DNA of 9,406 nucleotides from CBCPMX01 sp965120355 (GTDB lineage Bacteria; Bacillota; Clostridia; Oscillospirales; Oscillospiraceae), in contig CBCPMX010000160.1 in assembly GCA_965120355.1 (NCBI GenBank), positions 1-9,406 on the forward strand. Reading direction: 5' to 3'. This document shows, piece by piece, positions 1 through 5,473 of the stretch. Positions within the stretch are counted from its first letter, which is position 1; every line of letters begins with the position of its first letter. The notes below the pieces were generated by a model. That model saw only the letters and a list, made by a program, of their open reading frames with translations, was not told the origin of the DNA and did no database searches. Both the position numbers and the translations under genes were made by a program.

Positions 1-123
1 TGCTGATTGCTGCAAAAAGCATACCAGCACAGCGGCTACCGCGCATTCCTTACTTCACTTCAATCCCACAAGAAAAATGATTGAGCCAAAATATTAAAAA
101 TTTTCCCGTTGGACACAGAATGG
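1..123. other. Leader region with no supported gene
   Basis: I see no convincing gene here. Short open frames run in from the left edge on the + strand and stop by about position 95, so the tail of an upstream gene cannot be excluded, but none is recognisable. On the - strand, ATG codons near 46 and 24 have no properly spaced ribosome binding site. The stretch becomes AT-rich towards its right end. Confidence 0.4.
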
Positions 124-177
124 TCACATTCGTCATTTATTATAAAATTAGAAACCCATCTATTGATGCGAATGTGA
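124..177 (+). repeat. Long-range inverted repeat overlapping the first small gene's RBS
   Basis: TCACATTCG (124-132) is repeated as its exact reverse complement CGAATGTGA (169-177). The pairing extends inward by CAT (134-136) with ATG (166-168) if T133 is bulged, giving about 12 base pairs. The arms are centred about 45 bp apart around an AT-rich core. The right arm overlaps the GTGAGGA ribosome binding region of the gene starting at 190, so in RNA the hairpin would hide that site. At the DNA level the arms could instead be a pair of operator half-sites about four helical turns apart. The repeat is seen directly; its role is inferred. Confidence 0.6.
138..146 (+). promoter_or_regulatory. Possible -10 region for the small-gene cluster
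   Basis: An AT-rich run contains TATTAT (138-143) and TATAAA (141-146), plausible -10 boxes about 45 bases before the first small gene. No good -35 box sits 16-18 bases upstream (TTGGAC at 109-114 is too far), so this may need an activator or another sigma factor. If transcription starts near 152, the left arm of the inverted repeat at 124-136 would be promoter DNA rather than RNA. Confidence 0.25.
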
Positions 178-189
178 GGAGTGCGCGAT

Positions 190-366
190 ATGTGTAATGG
201 GAATATCAGCATAGAAAGACGGATGATGGAGCAGCAATGGAACTGGGCGGCATCGCAGATCGGGCTGCAGGCTCAGCGTACTAAGCGGGGAATGGGGACA
301 ATTTCCTTCGTGGTACATGCATTTGGCATTGCAGTACTGTTTGCATTCATTTTAAAATTGCTCTGA
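190..366 (+). CDS. Small single-pass membrane protein with QQWNWAASQ motif (unrecognised)
   Basis: A 58-residue protein I do not recognise. The start is ATG 190 because GAGGA (176-180) lies nine bases upstream; the in-frame GTG at 181 directly abuts that site and is unlikely. Residues 1-34 are polar and contain QQWNWAASQ (15-23) followed by a basic patch with TKRG (31-34). Residues about 38-57 form one hydrophobic helix ending FILKLL. The basic residues before the helix predict an N-in, C-out, tail-anchored-like topology with almost no outer part. The next gene encodes the same motif and layout: over the 28-residue stretch from ERRMM to KRGMG, 16 positions are identical. A paired Trp motif close to a membrane could be an interfacial or partner-binding segment. 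Its reality is supported by the RBS, the conserved twin and silent codon differences between the two motifs. The function is unknown. Confidence 0.72.
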   Translation: MCNGNISIERRMMEQQWNWAASQIGLQAQRTKRGMGTISFVVHAFGIAVLFAFILKLL

Positions 367-391
367 CGCATTGGAAACGGAGGCGGCCAAT

Positions 392-586
392 ATGGCAAAC
401 TTTAACTATGATGAACAGCGGCGGATAACTCAGCAGTGGAATTGGGCGGCGTCTCAGGCAAGCATGCGCATACAGAAGAACAAGCGTGGGGCTGGATATA
501 GCAAGTTGACTGCTGTGGTGATTGCGGTGGTATTTGCAGTGCTGGTTCTTGTTGCAATCTTGTTGCGTTTGCTGGAAGTTGTATAG
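392..586 (+). CDS. Small single-pass membrane protein, paralogue of the preceding gene
   Basis: A 64-residue protein of the same unrecognised family. ATG 392 is chosen because GGAGG (379-383) stands eight bases upstream; the longer frame from TTG 371 would place that site inside the gene. It has an acidic/polar start with YDEQRR, then QQWNWAASQ (14-22), the basic stretch QKNKRGAG (28-35) and a strongly hydrophobic helix at about 40-61 ending LLRLLEVV. The DNA encoding the shared motif differs from that of its neighbour mostly at third codon positions (CAA/CAG, AAC/AAT, GCA/GCG, TCG/TCT), which indicates selection on the protein rather than a recent duplication. It begins 25 bases after the previous stop and is probably co-transcribed with it. 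Possible roles include a membrane-complex modulator or a small hydrophobic toxin, but nothing in the sequence decides. Confidence 0.74.
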   Translation: MANFNYDEQRRITQQWNWAASQASMRIQKNKRGAGYSKLTAVVIAVVFAVLVLVAILLRLLEVV

Positions 587-617
587 CGCAGACACAGAAC
601 ACAGGGGGACAAAGCCC

Positions 618-746
618 ATGGGAAGATATCTGAAAAAACCAGATAAAAGAAGTCGTGCTCGTCGAATCATTGCAATTGCCATCGGGATACTTTGTGCTGC
701 GGTGTTGCTGTTGGCGGTATTTCTACAGCTGTCAGCTGCTATCTAG
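618..746 (+). CDS. Third tiny membrane protein, basic N terminus (unrecognised)
   Basis: A 42-residue protein starting at ATG 618, nine bases after the AGGGGG ribosome binding site at 603-608. The open frame extends upstream to 522, but that part overlaps the previous gene and has no start signal. Residues 1-16 are very basic (KKPDKRSRARR), and residues about 17-39 form one hydrophobic helix ending AVFLQLSAAI. It lacks the WNWAASQ motif, but its helix resembles those of its two neighbours (AVLF.FILKLL, AVLVLVAILLRLL, AVLLLAVFLQL), so it may be a shortened relative. It lies 31 bases after the preceding stop in the same orientation, as the last gene of the cluster. Known RNA-antitoxin type I toxins are also short with one helix, but no antisense RNA promoter was identified. 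It is shorter than most annotation cut-offs. Confidence 0.6.
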   Translation: MGRYLKKPDKRSRARRIIAIAIGILCAAVLLLAVFLQLSAAI

Positions 747-794
747 GAAAACGAAAAATACCGCGAATTCCCGTCCCTAGCAAAGTGCAAACAA

Positions 795-822
795 GCGCCG
801 CCGGCAAATTTGCCGGCGGCGC
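795..822 (-). terminator. Intrinsic terminator of the mop-nfnA-nfnB operon
   Basis: A perfect 28-base palindrome: arm GCGCCGCCGGCAAA and its exact complement. It folds as at least 12 G/C-rich pairs closed by a small AATT loop. It begins 22 bases after the nfnB stop on the - strand and is followed on that strand by the T-rich stretch TTGTTTGC. On the + strand the hairpin is followed by TGTAGCC, with no T-run, so it is a weaker stop for the converging small-gene cluster, although it could act on both. Confidence 0.82.
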
Positions 823-844
823 TGTAGCCACATCTATCCGATTC

Positions 845-2236
845 TTATTTGCTTTGCAGATAGGCATCCATGGCTTTGGCGGCTTTTTTACCTGCGCCCA
901 TGGCCAAAATGACGGTGGCGGCTCCAGTGACGGCGTCGCCGCCGGCATAGACGCCTGGAATGGAGGTTGCGCCGGTTTCTTCATCAGCTACAATACCACC
1001 GTTGCTGCGGGACTTCAGGCCGGGGGTGGTGTTGCGCAACAGGGGATTGGGGGAATTGCCAATGGCAATGATGACACTATCCACGTCCAGGACAAAAGCG
1101 CTGTCCGGCTTGGCGACGGGCGCGCAGCGCCCGGAAGCGTCCGGTTCCCCCAGTTCCATCTCCACGCACTCCATGCCGCAGACAAAGCCGCGGTCGTCTC
1201 CGAGAATGCGGACAGGGTTGGTCAGATAGCGGAATACAATGCCCTCTTCTTTGGCGTGATGAATTTCCTCCGCACGGGCGGGCATTTCCGCTTCTCCGCG
1301 GCGATAGACGACGCATACAGATTCCGCGCCAAGACGAAGTGCGCACCGTGCGGCGTCCATGGCCACATTTCCGCCGCCGACTACGGCCACATGTTTTCCA
1401 ATGTGAACCGGCGTGGGGACCTCAGGGAACCGATATCCCTTCATCAAATTGATCCGTGTCAGAAATTCGTTGGCAGAGTAGACGCCGTTGAGATTTTCAC
1501 CGGGAATGTTCTGGAAGCGCGGCAACCCTGCGCCTGAGCCGAGGAAGACTGCCTCGAAGCCATCTGCCATGAGTTCCTCTATGGTGTAGCTGCGGCCAAT
1601 GACCACATTGGTCTGGATTTCGACGCCCGTTTGCTTCACGGTGTCAATCTCCTGCTGCACCAGCGCTTTGGGAAGCCGAAACTCCGGAATGCCATACACC
1701 AGCACGCCGCCAGGCGTGTGGAGCGCCTCAAACATGGTCACGCGGTAGCCGTGTTTTGCCAATTCTCCGGCGCAAGTCAGACTGGCAGGACCAGTCCCAA
1801 TGACAGCCACTTTTTTGCCGGTTTGCTGCGCCGGCGCCGCGCCGGGATCCGCTTTTGCCATGGCGCGGTCAGCCACAAACCGCTCCAAGCGGCCAATGCC
1901 GACAGGTTCGCCTTTTATGCCGCGCACGCACTTGGATTCGCACTGTGTTTCCTGGGGACAGACGCGGCCGCAGATTGCAGGCAGCGAGTTGGCTGTATGA
2001 ATTACCTGATAGGCTTCCTCGTATTCCCCTTTGACCACATGCGCAATGAAATCGGGGATGGGTACATTAACTGGGCAGCCACTGACACACGGCATATTTT
2101 TGCAGTGCAGGCAGCGAGAAGCCTCTTCTAGGGCCATGGCTTCGTCATAGCCCTGGGAAACTTCATCAAAATTGTGGATGCGGATTGCCGGATCCTGCTC
2201 CCGGGCCGGCAGCATTTTGGGATTCATATTGGGCAT
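845..2236 (-). CDS. NfnB: large subunit of NADH-dependent ferredoxin:NADP oxidoreductase (GltD-like)
   Basis: A 463-residue cytoplasmic iron-sulfur flavoprotein of the glutamate synthase small-subunit (GltD) family. ATG 2236 is preferred: GAGAGG (2250-2245) is eight bases upstream, whereas the GTG at 2245 lies inside that site. ATG 2236 falls one base after the nfnA stop, which points to translational coupling. Counting from this ATG, the N-terminal domain has two [4Fe-4S] Cys sets, C42/C45/C50/C54 and C89/C93/C99/C103. A Rossmann motif VIGTGPAS (145-152) binds FAD, VVGGGNVAMDAAR (285-297) binds NADP(H), and GDAVTGAATVILAMG (433-447) closes the flavin fold. The length fits NfnB (about 465 residues). 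No large glutamate synthase gene is present and the partner is NfnA-like, so the NfnAB/SudAB assignment is better than GOGAT. In known NfnAB this subunit carries the bifurcating FAD, coupling NADPH oxidation to NAD+ and ferredoxin reduction, or the reverse. Bifurcation itself cannot be proven from sequence. Confidence 0.9.
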   Translation of the reverse strand: MPNMNPKMLPAREQDPAIRIHNFDEVSQGYDEAMALEEASRCLHCKNMPCVSGCPVNVPIPDFIAHVVKGEYEEAYQVIHTANSLPAICGRVCPQETQCESKCVRGIKGEPVGIGRLERFVADRAMAKADPGAAPAQQTGKKVAVIGTGPASLTCAGELAKHGYRVTMFEALHTPGGVLVYGIPEFRLPKALVQQEIDTVKQTGVEIQTNVVIGRSYTIEELMADGFEAVFLGSGAGLPRFQNIPGENLNGVYSANEFLTRINLMKGYRFPEVPTPVHIGKHVAVVGGGNVAMDAARCALRLGAESVCVVYRRGEAEMPARAEEIHHAKEEGIVFRYLTNPVRILGDDRGFVCGMECVEMELGEPDASGRCAPVAKPDSAFVLDVDSVIIAIGNSPNPLLRNTTPGLKSRSNGGIVADEETGATSIPGVYAGGDAVTGAATVILAMGAGKKAAKAMDAYLQSK

Positions 2237-2237
2237 T

Positions 2238-3062
2238 TCAGACACCTCTCAGAAGATTGCAGACGTGCTGCTCTTCGGTTTGATACATTTTGGAACGGGC
2301 AATGGCTTCTTCGAAATCCACCTGATGGCCATCAAAATCAGGCCCGTCTATACAGGCAAACTTGGTCTCACCGCCGACGGTCAGGCGGCAGCCGCCGCAC
2401 ATGCCGGTGCCGTCGATCATGATGGGATTCATAGAAACGATGGTTTTGATTCCATAAGGACGGGTCATCTCACAGACTGCCCGCATCATGGGCAGGGGAC
2501 CGATGGCGATGACGGCGTCATATTGATTTCCTGCTTGCAGAAGCGATTCCAGTGCGGTGGTAACAAATCCTTTGTGGCCGTTGGAGCCGTCATCCGTCAT
2601 AATGTAAAGGTTGGTACTGGCGGCTGTCAGCTCCTCCTGCAGAATGATCAGGTCCTGATTTCGGAAACCGACAATGGTATCCACTTCTGCGCCGGCGTCG
2701 TGGAGGGCTTTGGCCTGGGGCAGCGCAATGGCAACCCCCAAACCGCCGCCGATGACGGCGGCGCGGCGAATGCCTTCCGTCTCCGAGGGGTTCCCCAAGG
2801 GACCGACAAAGTCGGAGAGATACGCGCCTTCCGGAAGCGTGTCCAGCAGGCGGGTGGTGTAGCCGACTTTCTGGAAAATAATCGAGACTGTGCCGGCGGT
2901 TCGGTCATATCCCGCAATGGTCAGGGGAATGCGTTCGCCTTCCTCGTTGACGCGGAGAATGATAAATTGGCCGGGAAGGGCACGATGTGCCACTGCCGGA
3001 GCCAAAATGTCCATGCGGGTCACAGACTCATTCAGGACCTGTTTTGAAACGATTTTGTACAT
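2238..3062 (-). CDS. NfnA: small subunit of ferredoxin:NADP oxidoreductase (SudB/PyrK-like flavoprotein)
   Basis: A 274-residue ferredoxin-reductase-type protein related to the electron-transfer subunits of dihydroorotate dehydrogenase B and sulfide dehydrogenase. ATG 3062 has a GGAGG site eight bases upstream. The N-terminal beta-barrel holds the flavin motif RIPLTIA (44-50), followed by the nucleotide-binding domain starting VIGGGLGVA (103-111). The C-terminal part holds the [2Fe-2S] site in IDGTGMCGGC, with C222, C225 and C237. D217 is the likely fourth ligand, as described for characterised NfnA, where Asp plus three Cys bind the cluster. In that complex the NfnA FAD and [2Fe-2S] centre exchange electrons with NAD(H). 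The gene ends inside the start region of nfnB and starts 40 bases after the molybdopterin enzyme gene, so all three are one operon. A stand-alone dihydroorotate dehydrogenase subunit is unlikely because no pyrD is adjacent. Confidence 0.9.
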   Translation of the reverse strand: MYKIVSKQVLNESVTRMDILAPAVAHRALPGQFIILRVNEEGERIPLTIAGYDRTAGTVSIIFQKVGYTTRLLDTLPEGAYLSDFVGPLGNPSETEGIRRAAVIGGGLGVAIALPQAKALHDAGAEVDTIVGFRNQDLIILQEELTAASTNLYIMTDDGSNGHKGFVTTALESLLQAGNQYDAVIAIGPLPMMRAVCEMTRPYGIKTIVSMNPIMIDGTGMCGGCRLTVGGETKFACIDGPDFDGHQVDFEEAIARSKMYQTEEQHVCNLLRGV

Positions 3063-3102
3063 AGTTGTTACCTCCGTTGGATCGGATTTGGACGCAGAAA
3101 GG

Positions 3103-5298
3103 TCATGCCTGCGGAAAGACCAGTTTGCTCAGCGAGGATTCACGGAATCGCTGCTCAATCGTGCAGTCCGGATTTTTGGAAATGCGGCAAAGCAGGCCGC
3201 GAAGCTGATAGGTGCCGGAATTGGGATCATAGGGCGGATCCTGACTGGTGAGGATGTTGCAGTTGCTCTCGTTCCAGCCATGATCGGGCGTTTCCACTTC
3301 GGGATACCACCAACCCATGGCGCAATTGATGACTCGTGGGTTGATGCCGTCCGTGACCAGCGCCTTCTGAGTGATCTTTCCGCGCTTTGTTTCGATCCAG
3401 ACCCAGTCGCCGTCGGCAATGCCGTACTTTGCAGCGGTGTCCGGATGGATCTCCACGCGGGGAAATGGACTGCCGCGCCGCAGGCGCGGCACCTGACGTC
3501 CCTCAGAGATGAAATAAAAACGGTCGCGGCCGCCGGTGGTCAGGATCAGGGGATACTCCTGCAGCAGTTCCGGAGTGGAATAGGGGCTTTCTGGAGATTC
3601 ATGGTAATCTGGAAGCGGATCCAGCCCCATGGATTCCATGACGGTGGACCACAGTTCCATCTTGCCGGTGTGCGTTTGGAAGCGGCCGCGTTTTTCATAT
3701 TGCTTATATTCGATCGGAAACTCCAGATAGTGCAGCTGCTTCATGGTTTCCCAGTTCAGGTCCTTGTATTCGGGATATTTTTCACCGACAGCCCGCAGCT
3801 GATCGTTGTAAATTTTATAAATGCTGTCTGCTTCATAATCCAGGTTCAGCCGTTTTGCCAGTTCCACAAAGACTTCTTCATCGCTGCGGCATTCATAGGT
3901 GCGGGTGACCTGCTGCATGGTGAGAATCACATGGTCGGCAAGGCTGGGGCCGGAATACACCTCGTCCAGTTCCATCCAGCAGGCGGCAGGCAGAACCACA
4001 TCTGCCAGTTCGCAGGTTGGGGTCATAAACAGGTCCATACAGGAGATGAACTCCATGTTTTCATAGGCCTTTCGGACCTTGGTGCTGTCGGCAAAGGAAA
4101 TAATGCCGTTGTTGCCGAAGCAAAGCAGACCGCGAATTTGATAAGGCTCTCCTTCCAGCATGGCCCGCATGACCGCAGGTACATGGGCAGCGGGGCATTC
4201 GCCGCCGTGGCCGGCCAGCAGGGGATAGGCGCTCTCGCCCAGACGCTTTTTCCCTTGTTCTTCCGTGATTTTGTGAATTAAAATGTCGGCTTCCGGCATG
4301 ACATGCATTCCTTCGATGAAGCCGCCGGGAATGTCAAAATTGCCGGTGATTCCCGGCAGCATGGCCAGGGCGCGGACGGTTTGGAAACAGTTTGGTGTGT
4401 GTTCCAACGCACAGCCCCATTCCAACGCTGCCGGCTTTGTCTGTGCAAACAGACGGGCTGCACCGAGGATCTGTTCTGCCGGTACCCAGGTAATGCGGCT
4501 GACATATTCCGGCGTATAGGGCTCCACACGCTGGGCCAGTTTGTCAAACCCATAGGTCCACTTTTCCACGAACGCTTTGTCGTACAGTTCTTCCTTGATA
4601 ATAATATGCAGGAAGCCCAGGGCCAGGGCGTCGTCGGTGCCGGGCCGCAGGCGCAGCCAGTATTCAGCCCGCTTGGCCAATTCCGTCCGCCGTGGGTCCA
4701 CAACAATGAGTTTGGAGCCTTTGCGTACTGCGTCCCAGCAGCGGATGCCCAGCTCACAGTCGCCGCCGGAGTTGACGGGATTGCTGCCCCAGATGAGCAG
4801 CAGGCCGGGATTCACCGGGCCGTAGTAATCCACCACCGGCATGGTACCATAGGTGAGATTGCCGGTGGCGACGCGGGGGAAGAAGCACTGAGCCGTGCCC
4901 GGCTCCATCCAGTTGGGGGTGCCAAGGGCATTGGCGAAGCGGTTGGTGTGTTTGAGGTGATGACGGCCAGTGCCTTGGGCAACCACAATGGCTTCCGGAC
5001 CGGACTCGCGGCGGATTTTGTCCACATGTTCTGTGATCATATCCAATGCTTCATCCCAGGAAATCCGCTGCCATTGGCCGGAACCGCGGGGGCCAAGCCG
5101 TTTCATGGGATATTTCAGCCGGTCCGGATGATATAGTAGCTCCAGACCGGCCAGACCTTTTGGACACATGCGCCCCCGGTTCAGAGGGCCATCCGGATCC
5201 GGAACGATCTTGACGGCAACGCCGTCAGTGACCGTCACCAGGGCACTGCATCCGCCATGGCACATATGACATGCGGTTTTGATGACTTCCGTAGACAA
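3103..5298 (-). CDS. Soluble molybdopterin (Mo/W bis-MGD) oxidoreductase, acetylene hydratase-like; substrate unknown
   Basis: A 731-residue member of the DMSO reductase superfamily. The start is TTG 5298, eight bases after AGGAGGG (5313-5307); the first in-frame ATG would cut into the cluster motif. The N-terminal [4Fe-4S] motif is CX2CX3CX27C (C10, C13, C17, C45), ending RMCPKG. Cofactor-binding segments follow: WGSNPVNSGG (170-179), VDPRRTELAKRA (200-211), FMTPTCELADVVLPA (424-438) and the C-terminal dinucleotide domain from about 580 (LTTGGRDR at 586-593). C138 (TAQCFFPR) is the probable metal ligand. Formate dehydrogenases have Cys/Sec followed by His there, so formate dehydrogenase is unlikely. 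Length, cysteine spacing and overall layout resemble acetylene hydratase (about 730 residues), a branch that I recall also includes gut catechol dehydroxylases. However, H14 stands where acetylene hydratase has its catalytic Asp13, so hydratase activity is doubtful. There is no Tat signal and no membrane helix, so it is cytoplasmic. No iron-sulfur or cytochrome partner is encoded except the downstream NfnAB, the likely electron partner. The family call is firm; the reaction is unknown. Confidence 0.9.
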   Translation of the reverse strand: MSTEVIKTACHMCHGGCSALVTVTDGVAVKIVPDPDGPLNRGRMCPKGLAGLELLYHPDRLKYPMKRLGPRGSGQWQRISWDEALDMITEHVDKIRRESGPEAIVVAQGTGRHHLKHTNRFANALGTPNWMEPGTAQCFFPRVATGNLTYGTMPVVDYYGPVNPGLLLIWGSNPVNSGGDCELGIRCWDAVRKGSKLIVVDPRRTELAKRAEYWLRLRPGTDDALALGFLHIIIKEELYDKAFVEKWTYGFDKLAQRVEPYTPEYVSRITWVPAEQILGAARLFAQTKPAALEWGCALEHTPNCFQTVRALAMLPGITGNFDIPGGFIEGMHVMPEADILIHKITEEQGKKRLGESAYPLLAGHGGECPAAHVPAVMRAMLEGEPYQIRGLLCFGNNGIISFADSTKVRKAYENMEFISCMDLFMTPTCELADVVLPAACWMELDEVYSGPSLADHVILTMQQVTRTYECRSDEEVFVELAKRLNLDYEADSIYKIYNDQLRAVGEKYPEYKDLNWETMKQLHYLEFPIEYKQYEKRGRFQTHTGKMELWSTVMESMGLDPLPDYHESPESPYSTPELLQEYPLILTTGGRDRFYFISEGRQVPRLRRGSPFPRVEIHPDTAAKYGIADGDWVWIETKRGKITQKALVTDGINPRVINCAMGWWYPEVETPDHGWNESNCNILTSQDPPYDPNSGTYQLRGLLCRISKNPDCTIEQRFRESSLSKLVFPQA

Positions 5299-5319
5299 CG
5301 GCAGTTCCCTCCTATATTT

Positions 5320-5345
5320 AACATGTCACAGACGTTTGTAATGTT
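5320..5345 (-). promoter_or_regulatory. Imperfect dyad in the mop operon leader
   Basis: AACAT (5320-5324) pairs with ATGTT (5341-5345), and inside it ACA (5328-5330) pairs with TGT (5337-5339), around a six-base centre. The spacing between inner and outer arms is unequal. It lies between the predicted transcription start (about 5354) and the ribosome binding site (5313-5307). It could be a binding site for a dimeric repressor or a weak leader hairpin. The match is imperfect and chance is possible. Confidence 0.25.
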
Positions 5346-5360
5346 GTGCGGTTTTTGAAT

Positions 5361-5390
5361 ATTATAATCGAAAGAGAAGGATGTTGTCAA
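5361..5390 (-). promoter_or_regulatory. Consensus sigma-A type promoter for mop-nfnA-nfnB
   Basis: Read on the - strand, TTGACA (5390-5385) and TATAAT (5366-5361) are both perfect consensus boxes separated by 18 bases. Transcription would begin near 5354 and leave a leader of about 55 bases before the TTG start at 5298. Such a strong promoter suggests high basal expression unless a repressor acts. The -10 core ATTATAAT (5361-5368) is its own reverse complement, so it also presents TATAAT to the + strand. Confidence 0.8.
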
Positions 5391-5398
5391 TGTGGGAC

Positions 5399-5427
5399 TT
5401 TCCAAAAACCCTGGGATGAGTTATAAT
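5399..5427 (+). promoter_or_regulatory. Likely promoter for the ylmH-type operon
   Basis: TATAAT (5422-5427) lies 17 bases after TTTCCA (5399-5404), a 4-of-6 match to the -35 consensus. Transcription would start near 5434, about 40 bases before the S4-domain gene. It is divergent from the mop promoter, with the two -35 boxes only about 8 bases apart, so both could be affected by one bound regulator. Confidence 0.55.
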
Positions 5428-5430
5428 AAA

Positions 5431-5459
5431 TGCACGAATCGGCTGCTTCGCTTCGTGCA
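5431..5459 (+). repeat. Inverted repeat abutting the ylmH ribosome binding site
   Basis: TGCACGAA (5431-5438) and TTCGTGCA (5452-5459) are perfect complements separated by 13 bases. The right arm runs directly into the GGAGGG ribosome binding site (5460-5465). If the RNA starts at or before 5431, the hairpin would sit against the site and could slow initiation. If it starts near 5434 as predicted, part of the left arm is missing from RNA and the repeat would more likely be a DNA operator just downstream of the -10 box. Confidence 0.5.
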
Positions 5460-5473
5460 GGAGGGACAGAATG

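Noticed and set aside
1..60. Possible - strand gene start or tRNA fragment at the left edge
   Set aside because: ATG codons there lack properly spaced ribosome binding sites, and no cloverleaf arms can be drawn.
692..1537. Long + strand open frame (281 codons) opposite nfnB
   Set aside because: It is antisense to a gene with eight cluster cysteines and two intact nucleotide-binding motifs. It has no ribosome binding site and shows no recognisable domain; GC-rich third positions explain the open frame.
845..2236. Glutamate synthase small subunit (gltD) as the function of the large flavoprotein
   Set aside because: The fold is the same, but there is no large glutamate synthase gene and the partner is an NfnA/SudB-type protein, so NfnB is the better call.
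2890..4281. Long + strand open frame (463 codons) opposite the mop and nfnA genes
   Set aside because: It crosses two well-supported genes and their intergenic gap on the other strand, has no start signal and no family resemblance.
3103..5298. Formate dehydrogenase alpha subunit
   Set aside because: The Cys/Sec-His signature at the metal site is missing (C138 is followed by Phe-Phe), and there is no in-frame TGA suggesting selenocysteine.
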